Shown piece after piece: positions 17,111-27,135 of a stretch of DNA of 42,393 nt. Within the stretch, counting starts at the first letter, position 1. The number at the start of each line of letters is the position of its first letter. The DNA is from Candidatus Ruminococcus equi (GTDB lineage Bacteria > Bacillota > Clostridia > Oscillospirales > Acutalibacteraceae): NCBI GenBank assembly GCA_018065465.1, contig JAGHTC010000026.1:1-42393 (forward strand), in the 5' to 3' direction. The notes below the pieces were generated by a model that did not search any database, was not told the origin of the DNA, and worked only from the letters and a program-made list of their open reading frames with translations. A program made the translations under genes and the position numbers.

Positions 17111-17806
17111 TTATTCTACTTTTTCGTAGTTATATTTATCAATAACCGCCTTGTTGCCGTCTACCGAATATTCGTATTTTTTTGTACCTGTTTGTGTTTC
17201 TGTTGCGAGGTAGGTAAGAACTACTGTGCCGTTGTCACATTCATAGACACATTCGATAGTAGCCATATTGTACATATCGGTAACGGTTGCCGTACCGTCA
17301 GCTCTGAATTCATAACACTCGAAGTTGTCTTGTGAGCCCCAGTTGCCGAGAAGTTTTTCATCGATTTTTGAGCTGTCGCTTTGGGGTAAAACTACATCGT
17401 AAAACTCGGCTTTTCTGAATTTATACTCGTTTGTCGGGCTTTTTAGTACCAACTTTTCGCCGTCCATTTTTGCCGAATACTCGTTGTAAAGAAATTCTCC
17501 GAGGTCGATATCATAAACGGGATTTCCGTTATCATCTTCGGTATCAAAATATTCACCGTAAATTGTGCATGAGCCGTATTTTACAAAAGCGTCACCGTTT
17601 TCTTCGAAAATAAAATACAGGTCGTTGTCAATATCGTTTGATACCCATGTGCCCACAATTGACGCAAGCTTGTTGTCTTTGTTTTGAACTTCTGTGGTGG
17701 TTTTGGTGGTTGGTGGCTGTTCAGATTTTGTTGCTTCTCCGCTTTGGCAGGAACAAAAAGTCAGCGTAATTATCAGCAGAAAAATGATGAATGAAAGTTT
17801 TTTCAT
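17111..17806 (-). CDS. Lipoprotein with two lipocalin-like (DUF5640-type) repeats
   Basis: This 231-residue predicted lipoprotein has the signal KKLSFIIFLLIITLTFCSC with lipidation at about Cys20, then a Thr/Pro-rich linker. Two similar beta-rich units follow: IVGTWVSNDIDNDLYFIFEENG and LLGNWGSQDNFECYEFRADG. Both have the G-W / D-x-x-x-F-x-x-x-G pattern of small extracytoplasmic lipocalin-like domains. The start at 17806 is chosen over 17815 because TTAGGA lies at a proper distance. The function is unknown. It is divergent from guaB. Confidence 0.75.
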   Translation of the reverse strand: MKKLSFIIFLLIITLTFCSCQSGEATKSEQPPTTKTTTEVQNKDNKLASIVGTWVSNDIDNDLYFIFEENGDAFVKYGSCTIYGEYFDTEDDNGNPVYDIDLGEFLYNEYSAKMDGEKLVLKSPTNEYKFRKAEFYDVVLPQSDSSKIDEKLLGNWGSQDNFECYEFRADGTATVTDMYNMATIECVYECDNGTVVLTYLATETQTGTKKYEYSVDGNKAVIDKYNYEKVE

Positions 17807-17914
17807 ATTCGACATCCTAACTTTTAAATTATTTACAGTTTAGGTTAAAAAAGCAAATAAGTCAATAAGCAAGGAATAATTTACAAATAATTCATCAATA
17901 AACAGTAAAAAGTA

Positions 17915-19451
<1,537 letters not shown>

Positions 19452-19460
19452 TATAAATAA

Positions 19461-19490
19461 AGCCTCTCGTTTGAGAGGCTTCTTACTTGT
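19461..19490 (+). terminator. Terminator after guaB
   Basis: An 8-bp stem AGCCTCTC/GAGAGGCT with loop GTTT is followed by TCTTACTTGTTT. Confidence 0.85.
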
Positions 19491-19545
19491 TTAGATGAAA
19501 AATCTTTCGTCAATCATATAAATACCTTTTGAAAGGAAGATATAT

Positions 19546-22500
19546 ATGCTGGAAATAAAAGGTATAACAAAAAGATACAAAACAGGCGATTTGGTGCAGA
19601 CTGCGCTTGACGATGTTTCTTTGTCTTTTCGCGATAACGAATTTGTCGCGATTTTAGGACCGTCGGGCTCGGGCAAAACAACTTTGCTCAATGTTGTCGG
19701 CGGACTTGACCGCTACGACAGCGGTGACCTTATTATCAACAACACATCTACAAAAAAGTACAAAGACAGAGACTGGGACACCTATCGCAACCATTCCATA
19801 GGTTTTGTTTTTCAAAGTTATAACCTTATTCCGCATCAAAGCATACTTTCAAATGTCGAGTTGGCGCTGACCATCAGCGGCGTGTCTAAAAGAGAACGCA
19901 GACAAAGGGCAAAAGACGCCTTAAAAGAAGTCGGACTTGTCGAACAAATTCACAAAAGACCGAACCAACTTTCGGGCGGACAGATGCAAAGAGTTGCAAT
20001 AGCAAGAGCGCTTGTTAACAATCCGACTATACTGCTTGCAGACGAGCCGACGGGAGCGCTGGACTCTGCAACAAGTGTACAGGTTATGGAACTTTTGAAA
20101 AAAGTTGCCAACGACAGACTTGTTATTATGGTAACACATAACCCGGAACTTGCAGAAGAATATGCAACAAGAATAGTAAAACTGAAAGACGGAAAAATTA
20201 CCGAAGATACAAACCCGTATGAAATAGAAAAAAAGGAAGAAGAACAACCGAAAAAGAAAGCGAAAAGAAAAAAGAAAGCGTCTATGTCTTTCTTTACTTC
20301 CCTTGCGCTCTCTTTTAATAACCTGCGCACAAAAAAGGGCAGAACACTTTTAACCTCTTTTGCAGGCTCAATCGGTATTATCGGAATTGCATTGATACTT
20401 TCGCTTTCAAACGGCGTCAACGCCTATATTGACACTATCCAGAAAGACACGATGACCTCGTACCCCATTCAGATAAAAGCACAGGCGTTTGACATTTCGG
20501 GAATGATGGAACTTGGCAGAAAAAGCAAGGAATCATCAGGCGAACACAACGACAAAAGCAAGATATATTCAAACACAAAAGACTTTGAAATGGCACAGGG
20601 CTTTGCCGATTCTCTCACCGAAAACAACCTTACCGACTTCAAAAAATATCTTGATTCTCCCGACTGTGACATGACTCAATATCTCGGAGAAAACGGTATT
20701 TCCTACGGCTATAATACGAAATTTGATATATATACTTATGACGATAACAAAGACCTGGTAAATACAGACGGAAGCACCCTTGCCGAAAACGATGAAGAAA
20801 AAATGGCACTTGCAACAATGGCGATGACAGGCTCAAACAGTTCTTCGATGTCGTCAATGTCGGATTTTATGTCGAAAAGCAACTTTACCGAACTGATGTC
20901 AAACAAAGACGGCGAAATCAGTAAAGCGATTTCCGACAGGTACGATATCCTCTACGGTGCTATGCCGAAAAACTATGATGAAATCGTTATCGTTGCCGAC
21001 AGTAATAACGAGATTTCCGCGTCTATTCTTTATCAACTCGGTTTTCTTCCGACAAAAGAGTACAAAGAAATGATGAAAAAACTCGAAAAGGATGAGGAAA
21101 TCAACCTTGAAAGCAAGGCGTGGACTTTTGAAGAAATCTGCGAAAAAGAGTTCTACCTGATTCCCGAATGTGACTACTACGAGAAAAACGACAAAGGTGT
21201 TTTTGAAAGAATAGAAGACAACGAAAAAATCGAAGATTTGCTCGAAAATGCCTTGAAACTGAAAATAACGGGTGTAATAAAACCGAATGATGATGACTCT
21301 TCCTTGATAGGCTCGGTGTTCGGCTATACACAGTACCTTACAAAATATCTGATTGACTACACCGAGAAAAGCGAAGTAGTCAAAGCCCAAAAAGAGAACA
21401 AAGATATAAATGTCTTGAACAATTTGAAATTTGAGCCTGAAACGGACGCCGACAAAATCGCAGATGCAAAAAAATATATCTCCAATATGGGCGTTACAGA
21501 AAAAGCAAATCTTTTCAAAACGATTATCATAAGAAATATGTCCGAAGAAGAACAGGCAGAATTTTTCAAGTCGCAGTACGAAATGCCGTCAGGCACCGGT
21601 GCTTTTCCACAGTTTACAATGCCCCAAATGCCGACACAACCTGCAACGAAAAAGGATATTTCCGAATATCCCGATGTTATCTCAAAAGATAAAACAGAAA
21701 CACAAGAAGCAACCGAGCCTACTCCTTTAACTCCCGAACAGCAAGCACAAAAAGAACAGGCAGAGCAAATGGCGCAGGCTCAACAGCAAATGCAGGAGCA
21801 AATGGAGCAAGCGCAACAGCAAATGCAAGAGCAAATGATACAGGCGCAACAGGCCCAAGCCCAAGCAATGCAAGAGCAGATGGCACAATTTCAGCAGGCA
21901 CAGGAGCAAATGGCTCAAATGGCAAATATGAAACAAAGCGGTGACCTGACAGAGTCGGACTATGCCGAATTTACCGACAAATATCTTGAAAATGCCGACG
22001 ATGATGTTTTGCTTGATTTCTACGAAAAGTATGTTAAGGTATCAACATATAAAGATAATCTCAAAGCGTTTGGCGTTGTCAGTCTTGACTCTCCGTCGTC
22101 AATAGATATTTACGCCGACAGTTTTGAAGATAAAGACAAAATCGGCGAATGTATTGAAAACTACAACAAGCGTGTCAGCGAAGAAAACAAAATCACCTAC
22201 ACCGACGCGGTTAAACTTTTGATGTCATCCGTTACAACTATCGTTAATGTTATTTCGTATGTTCTTATCGCGTTTGTTGCGGTCTCTCTTGTTGTTTCGT
22301 CAATAATGATAGGAATTATCACCTATATTTCGGTACTTGAAAGGACAAAGGAAATCGGTATTCTTCGTGCTTTGGGTGCGTCAAAAAGAAATATCTCAAG
22401 CGTTTTCAGGGCGGAAACGATTATTGTCGGGCTATGTTCGGGAATTATCGGTATCGGAATAACCTTGCTGTTACTGATACCGGGAAATGCTATCATCCAC

Positions 22501-22653
22501 GCACTTGTAACTGCCGATGTAAGTGCATATATACCCGTAACAAGTTCTGTTATACTCATTGTTTTGAGTATGCTTTTGACGCTTATCGGCGGACTTATCC
22601 CCGCGAAAAAAGCCGCAAAAAAAGACCCGGTTACAGCGTTGAGAACGGAATAA
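19546..22653 (+). CDS. MacB-like ABC exporter, fused ATPase-permease with Gln/Met-rich insert
   Basis: This 1035-residue fusion has an N-terminal ABC ATPase (1-225: GPSGSGKTT Walker A, LSGGQMQR signature, [11 protein letters not shown]alker B), a Lys-rich linker, then a first membrane helix near 265-290. A very large extracellular domain (about 290-880) precedes three C-terminal helices of the FtsX type ([17 protein letters not shown] before the second). Such transporters export peptides or lipids, or pass mechanical signals. The extracellular part contains an unusual low-complexity tract (about residues 733-800; [19 protein letters not shown]). RBS GAAAGGAAG. No two-component genes adjoin it; substrate unknown. 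Confidence 0.88.
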   Translation: MLEIKGITKRYKTGDLVQTALDDVSLSFRDNEFVAILGPSGSGKTTLLNVVGGLDRYDSGDLIINNTSTKKYKDRDWDTYRNHSIGFVFQSYNLIPHQSILSNVELALTISGVSKRERRQRAKDALKEVGLVEQIHKRPNQLSGGQMQRVAIARALVNNPTILLADEPTGALDSATSVQVMELLKKVANDRLVIMVTHNPELAEEYATRIVKLKDGKITEDTNPYEIEKKEEEQPKKKAKRKKKASMSFFTSLALSFNNLRTKKGRTLLTSFAGSIGIIGIALILSLSNGVNAYIDTIQKDTMTSYPIQIKAQAFDISGMMELGRKSKESSGEHNDKSKIYSNTKDFEMAQGFADSLTENNLTDFKKYLDSPDCDMTQYLGENGISYGYNTKFDIYTYDDNKDLVNTDGSTLAENDEEKMALATMAMTGSNSSSMSSMSDFMSKSNFTELMSNKDGEISKAISDRYDILYGAMPKNYDEIVIVADSNNEISASILYQLGFLPTKEYKEMMKKLEKDEEINLESKAWTFEEICEKEFYLIPECDYYEKNDKGVFERIEDNEKIEDLLENALKLKITGVIKPNDDDSSLIGSVFGYTQYLTKYLIDYTEKSEVVKAQKENKDINVLNNLKFEPETDADKIADAKKYISNMGVTEKANLFKTIIIRNMSEEEQAEFFKSQYEMPSGTGAFPQFTMPQMPTQPATKKDISEYPDVISKDKTETQEATEPTPLTPEQQAQKEQAEQMAQAQQQMQEQMEQAQQQMQEQMIQAQQAQAQAMQEQMAQFQQAQEQMAQMANMKQSGDLTESDYAEFTDKYLENADDDVLLDFYEKYVKVSTYKDNLKAFGVVSLDSPSSIDIYADSFEDKDKIGECIENYNKRVSEENKITYTDAVKLLMSSVTTIVNVISYVLIAFVAVSLVVSSIMIGIITYISVLERTKEIGILRALGASKRNISSVFRAETIIVGLCSGIIGIGITLLLLIPGNAIIHALVTADVSAYIPVTSSVILIVLSMLLTLIGGLIPAKKAAKKDPVTALRTE

Positions 22654-22740
22654 TGAATGATGAATAATGAATAATTAAGGGAAAATCGCAAAGCGATTTT
22701 TGAATTATTATCTTAAAACTTAAAACTTAACACTAAAAAC
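22653..22740 (+). repeat. STRR-type cassette, copy c
   Basis: It begins at the exporter stop codon with a TGAATGATGAATAATGAATAATTAA tract (here given as its pattern: TGAATAA-like units). GGGAAAATCGCAAAGCGATTTT palindrome sequence, GAATTATTATCTTAAAAC and an AAAACTTAA tract follow. A hairpin CTCTTGCC/GGCAAGAG (22742-22749 with 22765-22772) follows at once and may end the exporter transcript. Confidence 0.8.
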
Positions 22741-22774
22741 TCTCTTGCCTCCTCTGTTAATAGGGGCAAGAGGG

Positions 22775-22803
22775 TTGACTTTTACAAAGCGTTATATTAT
22801 TAT
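22775..22803 (+). promoter_or_regulatory. Promoter of the yedE-tusA-DUF3343 operon
   Basis: TTGACT (22775-22780) and TATTAT (22798-22803) are spaced by 17 bp, 50 bp before the start codon. The -35 abuts the hairpin that ends the previous gene. Confidence 0.7.
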
Positions 22804-22852
22804 TAAGATAACGCATAGTATATATTAGATATAAAAGAAACGAGGGAGATAT

Positions 22853-23920
22853 TTGAATAAGAAGAAAGACTATATTATAGTAATAATTTCGGGACTTGTT
22901 ATCGGTATATCGGCGGTACTGCTTACATATTTCGGTAACCCGCAGAATATGGGTTTTTGTATTGCCTGTTTTGAGCGTGATATTGCCGGTGCGTTGTCGC
23001 TTCATAATGCCGAAGTTGTGCAGTATATCCGTCCCGAAATCATAGGTATCGTTATCGGTGCTTTTCTTGTTGCTCTTTTTACAAAAGAATTCAAAGCAAA
23101 AGGCGGTTCTTCTCCCTTTACCCGCTTTTTGCTTGGTAATATCGTAATGGTAGGGGCGCTCGTTTTTCTCGGTTGCCCTTTGCGTATGGTTATTCGTATC
23201 GGTGGCGGTGACCTCAACGCCGTTGTCGGTCTTGTCGGCTTTATTCTCGGAATTTTGGTCGGCATATTCTTTATCAAAAAAGGTTTCTCCTTTGAGCGTG
23301 CATATAAGCAAAAGACAGTTGAAGGCACAGCTTTTCCTGTCGCTGTTGTCGTTTTGTTTGTACTTTTCCTCGCTTTTCCGTGGATATTCAAAGCAAGCGA
23401 AAAAGGGCCTGCTTCTATGCACGCTCCTGTTATCCTGTCACTCGTTGTCGGAATATTTGTCGGTGTTTTGGCACAGCGTAGTCGCCTTTGTTTTGTCGGT
23501 GGAGTTAGGGACGCCGTAATGTTCAAAGATTTTAAACTGCTTTTCGGTTTTCTCGGAGTATTAGTTGCCGTGCTTATCGGCAATGCGATTTTGGGAACGC
23601 TGAACTTTTCTTTTGTTGGTCAGCCTGTCGCGCACACAGACGGACTTTGGAACTTCTTATCAATGGCACTTGTCGGCTGGGGCTGTGTCCTTTTGGGCGG
23701 TTGTCCTTTGCGTCAACTCGTGCTTGCGGGTGAAGGAAACAGTGACTCCGCCTTGACCGTTGTCGGTATGGTGACAGGTGCCGCTTTTTCACATAATTTC
23801 AAGTTGGCATCGTCCGCGGAAGGCGTTACAAAACGCGGTAGCATTGCCGTAATTTTCGGCTTTGTTATTGTACTGCTTATCTCGATATTTTACACCGTGA
23901 GGAGGAAGAAAAATGATTGA
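22853..23920 (+). CDS. yedE: YedE-type selenium/sulfur-compound membrane transporter
   Basis: This 355-residue membrane protein is of the YeeE/YedE family. It is an internal duplication of a multi-helix unit; each half carries the conserved GCPLR motif (FLGCPLRMVIRIGGGD, about residues 106-121; LGGCPLRQLVLAGEGNSD, about 283-300). The family imports sulfur compounds such as thiosulfate by cysteine relay, and the YedE branch with adjacent TusA-like and DUF3343 genes is tied by comparative genomics to selenium use. TTG start at 22853 after CGAGGGAG. It overlaps the next gene by 8 bases. Confidence 0.85.
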   Translation: MNKKKDYIIVIISGLVIGISAVLLTYFGNPQNMGFCIACFERDIAGALSLHNAEVVQYIRPEIIGIVIGAFLVALFTKEFKAKGGSSPFTRFLLGNIVMVGALVFLGCPLRMVIRIGGGDLNAVVGLVGFILGILVGIFFIKKGFSFERAYKQKTVEGTAFPVAVVVLFVLFLAFPWIFKASEKGPASMHAPVILSLVVGIFVGVLAQRSRLCFVGGVRDAVMFKDFKLLFGFLGVLVAVLIGNAILGTLNFSFVGQPVAHTDGLWNFLSMALVGWGCVLLGGCPLRQLVLAGEGNSDSALTVVGMVTGAAFSHNFKLASSAEGVTKRGSIAVIFGFVIVLLISIFYTVRRKKND

Positions 23921-24119
23921 TGCAAGAGGGCTTTCATGCCCGACTCCCGTACTGCTTACACAAAAAGAAATAAAGAAAAACTGCGATACTGTCGAAGTTC
24001 TGGTTGATAACAAATGTTCGGTAGAAAACATCTCCCGCCTTGCGAATAACTGCGGATATAAGATGAATTTTGAAGAAAAAGACGGCGATTTTTCAATCAC
24101 GCTGACAAAGGAAAAGTAA
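23913..24119 (+). CDS. TusA/YedF-like sulfur (selenium) carrier protein
   Basis: This 68-residue SirA/TusA-fold protein has the CPxP signature in DARGLSCPTPVLLTQKEI, where the Cys (residue 9) carries persulfide or selenide. The length equals a single TusA domain; the larger C-terminal half of classic YedF is supplied by the next gene as a separate protein. It overlaps yedE by 8 bases and the next gene by 1 base, so expression is coupled. Confidence 0.88.
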   Translation: MIDARGLSCPTPVLLTQKEIKKNCDTVEVLVDNKCSVENISRLANNCGYKMNFEEKDGDFSITLTKEK

Positions 24120-24361
24120 TGAAAGAATATATAGCAACTTTTTACACGCATCACGGCGCAATGGTAACGGAAAAAACACTGAAAAAAGAGAAAATCGAAT
24201 GCAAAATTATGCCACCGCCGAGGGAGATTAGTTCTTCCTGTACAAGTTGTGTTTTCTACAAAAGCGAAAGCGATATGAAAGATTTTATCGACAGCGATTT
24301 TGAAAGCATATACGAAGTAAAAGAAAACAAAAAATTCATTTTAATATTTGAAAACAACTGA
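24119..24361 (+). CDS. DUF3343 (putative Se/S carrier-like) protein
   Basis: This 80-residue protein resembles DUF3343: the opening EYIATFYTHHGAMVTEKTLKKE, CKIMPPPREISSSCTSC with two conserved cysteines near residues 40-43, and a short C-terminal strand (FILIFENN). DUF3343 proteins occur next to YedE and TusA-like genes in anaerobes and are proposed to handle selenium or sulfur. No selD, selA or selB is in this window, so selenium use cannot be shown here. Confidence 0.82.
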   Translation: MKEYIATFYTHHGAMVTEKTLKKEKIECKIMPPPREISSSCTSCVFYKSESDMKDFIDSDFESIYEVKENKKFILIFENN

Positions 24362-24369
24362 ATAAAAAC

Positions 24370-24397
24370 AGCCCTGCTAACAGCAGGGCTTTTCTTT
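24370..24397 (+). terminator. Terminator of the yedE operon
   Basis: A 9-bp stem AGCCCTGCT/AGCAGGGCT (24370-24378 with 24382-24390) is followed by TTTCTTT. Confidence 0.85.
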
Positions 24398-24439
24398 ATG
24401 AAAATATAGGAAAAATGCAGAGATATGAAGTTTTGAATA

Positions 24440-24468
24440 TTGACAAATTTTTGCTACATTGATATTAT
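24440..24468 (+). promoter_or_regulatory. Promoter of the NHLM-type export operon
   Basis: TTGACA (24440-24445) and TATTAT (24463-24468) have 17-bp spacing. A second TATAAT overlaps at 24468-24473 but is too far from the -35. It is a housekeeping-type promoter, so first transcription of the operon need not depend on the ECF-like sigma gene it contains. Confidence 0.75.
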
Positions 24469-24525
24469 ATAATGAAATTAGAATGACAAATTCCGGCGAA
24501 AACTGCCGTTTGAAAAGAGGATACC

Positions 24526-24939
24526 ATGGACAACAAACTGTTTACGAAAAAAAGCCTTGATAAAATTAAATCCCCCGAAAGCCTTAACGACTATATCAGG
24601 GTATCAAATCCGGGTATTTGGATACTGCTTGTTGCGGTTGCCGTTTTGCTTATCGGCGCCTTCGTTTGGGGAGTTTTCGGACGGCTTGATACAAAAGTCA
24701 ATACATCGGGTGTTTTTGAAAATAACGAGGCAATAGTATTCGTCAGCAACACCGATATAGAAGAAAATATGCCCGTTGAAGTCGACGGCGTAAACGGCAG
24801 TATTTCGAGCGTTGAATATGTTACAAAAGACGAGGAAACAGTAGCCTGTGTTACAATAAAAGCCGAAGTTCCAAACGGAAAACATTCAGTAAACATTACT
24901 ACCGAAACAGTAAAACCTTTGTCGTTTTTGTTAAATTGA
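24526..24939 (+). CDS. Short HlyD-like NHLM secretion accessory protein
   Basis: This 137-residue protein has a cytoplasmic N-terminus (ESLNDYIRVSNPGIW), one membrane helix (about 29-47) and a short extracytoplasmic beta domain. The pattern (KIKSPESLNDYIRV...GIWILL) matches the N-terminus of NHLM-system HlyD-type proteins. The usual family members are around 400 residues, with coiled-coil and barrel-sandwich domains, which are missing here. A Gram-positive without an outer membrane may need only this stub. It starts the operon, 7 bases before the peptidase ABC gene. I see no frameshift remnant. Confidence 0.72.
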   Translation: MDNKLFTKKSLDKIKSPESLNDYIRVSNPGIWILLVAVAVLLIGAFVWGVFGRLDTKVNTSGVFENNEAIVFVSNTDIEENMPVEVDGVNGSISSVEYVTKDEETVACVTIKAEVPNGKHSVNITTETVKPLSFLLN

Positions 24940-24946
24940 GGTGCGT

Positions 24947-27121
24947 ATGGCAAAAAAGAGAAATGTTCCCGTAAAAAAGGGTGTTGCCAAAGTACCTGTT
25001 GTAATGCAACTTGAAACCCTTGAATGCGGTGCGGCGAGTTTGACGATGATACTTTCCTACTACGGAAAGTGGATACCGCTTGAACGCGTAAGGCGTGACT
25101 GCGGTGTATCTCGTGACGGCTCAAATGCAAAAAATATTTTGAAAGCCGCAAAATATTATAATCTGAATGTAAAAGCGTATCGCTATGAAGCCGATACAAT
25201 AAGGGAAAGAGGAACTTTCCCCTGCATTATACACTGGAATTTTAACCACTTTGTTGTTTTGGACGGATTCAAAGGCAACAAAGCGTATTTAAACGACCCC
25301 GCAAAAGGTGCGATTGCCGTACCTATGTCGACTTTTGAAGAATCATTTACGGGTATTTGTCTTGAGTTTGAACCAAGCGACGAGTTTGAACCCGAAGGAA
25401 AACCGAAGAGTATGTTTTCTTTTGCAAAGGGCAGACTCACAGGCTCAAAGAAGGCTTTGCTTTTTACCGCGATAACCTCGATAATCGCTTCTTTGGTTGC
25501 GGCTATCAGCCCCGCCTTTTCGAGAATTTTCCTCGACAGATTGCTCACAGGCGAAAATCCCTCGTGGATTATTCCTTTTATTGCAATACTTTTGGGATTC
25601 GATATTATCCAGATAGTGATGTCCGCGATAAGCGAAGTTTACGGACTTCGAATAGGCGGAAAGATGGCGGCTATCGGCAACACCACCTTTATGTGGCATG
25701 TTCTGCGTATGCCGATGAGTTTCTTCTCGCAGAGAATGGCGGGCGATATTCAAAACAGACAAGAGTCAAATGCAAATATAGCAAAAGTTCTTATGCAAAC
25801 TTTTGCCCCGCTTGTTCTTCAATCGGGAATGATGATTTTCTATTTCATCATTATGATAAGATACAGCCTTATCCTTACGGCTGTCGGACTTGGTGCTTTC
25901 GGAATAAACGCCTTTGTTTCACGCTGGATTTCCAAAAAGCGTATCAACATCACCCGTGTTTCTATGCGTGATACCGCAAAGCTTAATTCAAATACCATTT
26001 CGGGTATTGATATGATAGAAACGATAAAAGCAAGCGGAGCCGAAAACGGATATTTTGCAAAATGGTCGGGATACCAGGCAAGCGCAAATACCCAACTTGT
26101 AAAATTCCAGAAAACCGATATCTATATGAATATTATCCCCGAGTTTATGACGGCTTTTGCTACTGCAGTTGTGCTTTTCCTCGGTGTATATCTTACCTTT
26201 ATGGGCGAATTTACAGTCGGTATGGTTATGGCTTTCCAAGGCTTTTTGACAGCCTTTATGCAGCCTGCTCAACAACTTCTTAACGCTAACCAGATGTTAC
26301 AGGAAATGCGTACCCAAATGGAGCGTGTTGACGATGTTCTCAACTACCCTTGTGAAAATGTTTTCGCAGATGAAGAAAATTATCAGGGCGAGTATGAAAA
26401 ACTTTCCGGCAAAATTGAACTGAAAAACATTTCTTTTGGCTATTCGCCATTGGCGGAGCCGTTGATAAAAGACTTTAATCTATCCCTTGAACCGGGCAAA
26501 AGCGTTGCGTTGGTCGGCAGTTCGGGCTGCGGAAAATCGACTATATCAAAACTTATCTCCGGCCTTTATGAACCGTGGGAGGGTGAAATCCTCTTTGACT
26601 CAAAGAAGATGAGCGAGATAGACAGCAGCGTTTTTCACGGCTCACTTGCCGTTGTTGACCAGGATGTAATTCTCTTTGAAGATACAATAGCAAATAATAT
26701 CAAAATGTGGGATAACAGTATCGAAGATTTTGAGATGATACTTGCCGCACGCGATGCACAGATACATGATGATATTATGAAACGCCCCTTGGGTTATCAG
26801 CACAAGCTTATCGAGGGCGGCAGAGATTTTTCGGGCGGTCAAAGACAGCGTATGGAAATTGCCCGTGTTCTTGCACAAGACCCGACGGTTATCATTCTCG
26901 ACGAAGCCACTTCCGCTTTGGATGCAAAAACAGAGTACGAAGTTGTAAAAGCGATAAAGAACCGCGGTATAGCCTGTATTGTTGTTGCACACAGGCTTTC
27001 AACCATTCGTTCCTGCGATGAAATTATCGTTATGGATAAAGGCAACATCGTTGACCGAGGCACACACAAAGAGTTGCTCGAAAACAGCAAACTTTACTGT
27101 GACCTTGTTACAAGTGAATAA
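24947..27121 (+). CDS. NHLM-family C39-peptidase ABC exporter
   Basis: This 724-residue bifunctional transporter cuts leader peptides and exports the core. The C39 peptidase (1-140) has Gln21, Cys27 (LECGAASL), His101 (FNHFVVLDG) and Asp117 (NDPAKG), so it should be active. A six-helix exporter domain follows (about 160-440), then an ABC ATPase with GSSGCGKST, FSGGQRQRMEIARVL and IILDEATSALD. ATG 24947 is chosen because GAGGTG precedes it; GTG 24941 lies within that site. Its partner is the next gene, and its likely substrates are the leader peptides at 29886 and 33489. Confidence 0.93.
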   Translation: MAKKRNVPVKKGVAKVPVVMQLETLECGAASLTMILSYYGKWIPLERVRRDCGVSRDGSNAKNILKAAKYYNLNVKAYRYEADTIRERGTFPCIIHWNFNHFVVLDGFKGNKAYLNDPAKGAIAVPMSTFEESFTGICLEFEPSDEFEPEGKPKSMFSFAKGRLTGSKKALLFTAITSIIASLVAAISPAFSRIFLDRLLTGENPSWIIPFIAILLGFDIIQIVMSAISEVYGLRIGGKMAAIGNTTFMWHVLRMPMSFFSQRMAGDIQNRQESNANIAKVLMQTFAPLVLQSGMMIFYFIIMIRYSLILTAVGLGAFGINAFVSRWISKKRINITRVSMRDTAKLNSNTISGIDMIETIKASGAENGYFAKWSGYQASANTQLVKFQKTDIYMNIIPEFMTAFATAVVLFLGVYLTFMGEFTVGMVMAFQGFLTAFMQPAQQLLNANQMLQEMRTQMERVDDVLNYPCENVFADEENYQGEYEKLSGKIELKNISFGYSPLAEPLIKDFNLSLEPGKSVALVGSSGCGKSTISKLISGLYEPWEGEILFDSKKMSEIDSSVFHGSLAVVDQDVILFEDTIANNIKMWDNSIEDFEMILAARDAQIHDDIMKRPLGYQHKLIEGGRDFSGGQRQRMEIARVLAQDPTVIILDEATSALDAKTEYEVVKAIKNRGIACIVVAHRLSTIRSCDEIIVMDKGNIVDRGTHKELLENSKLYCDLVTSE

Positions 27122-27135
27122 GGGGGTGTGTGATT

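Noticed and set aside
22757..23422. 221-aa minus-strand frame opposite yedE
   Set aside because: It is the antisense of a well-supported transporter and its composition is unnatural (Lys/Asn/Thr/Cys mix without domain).
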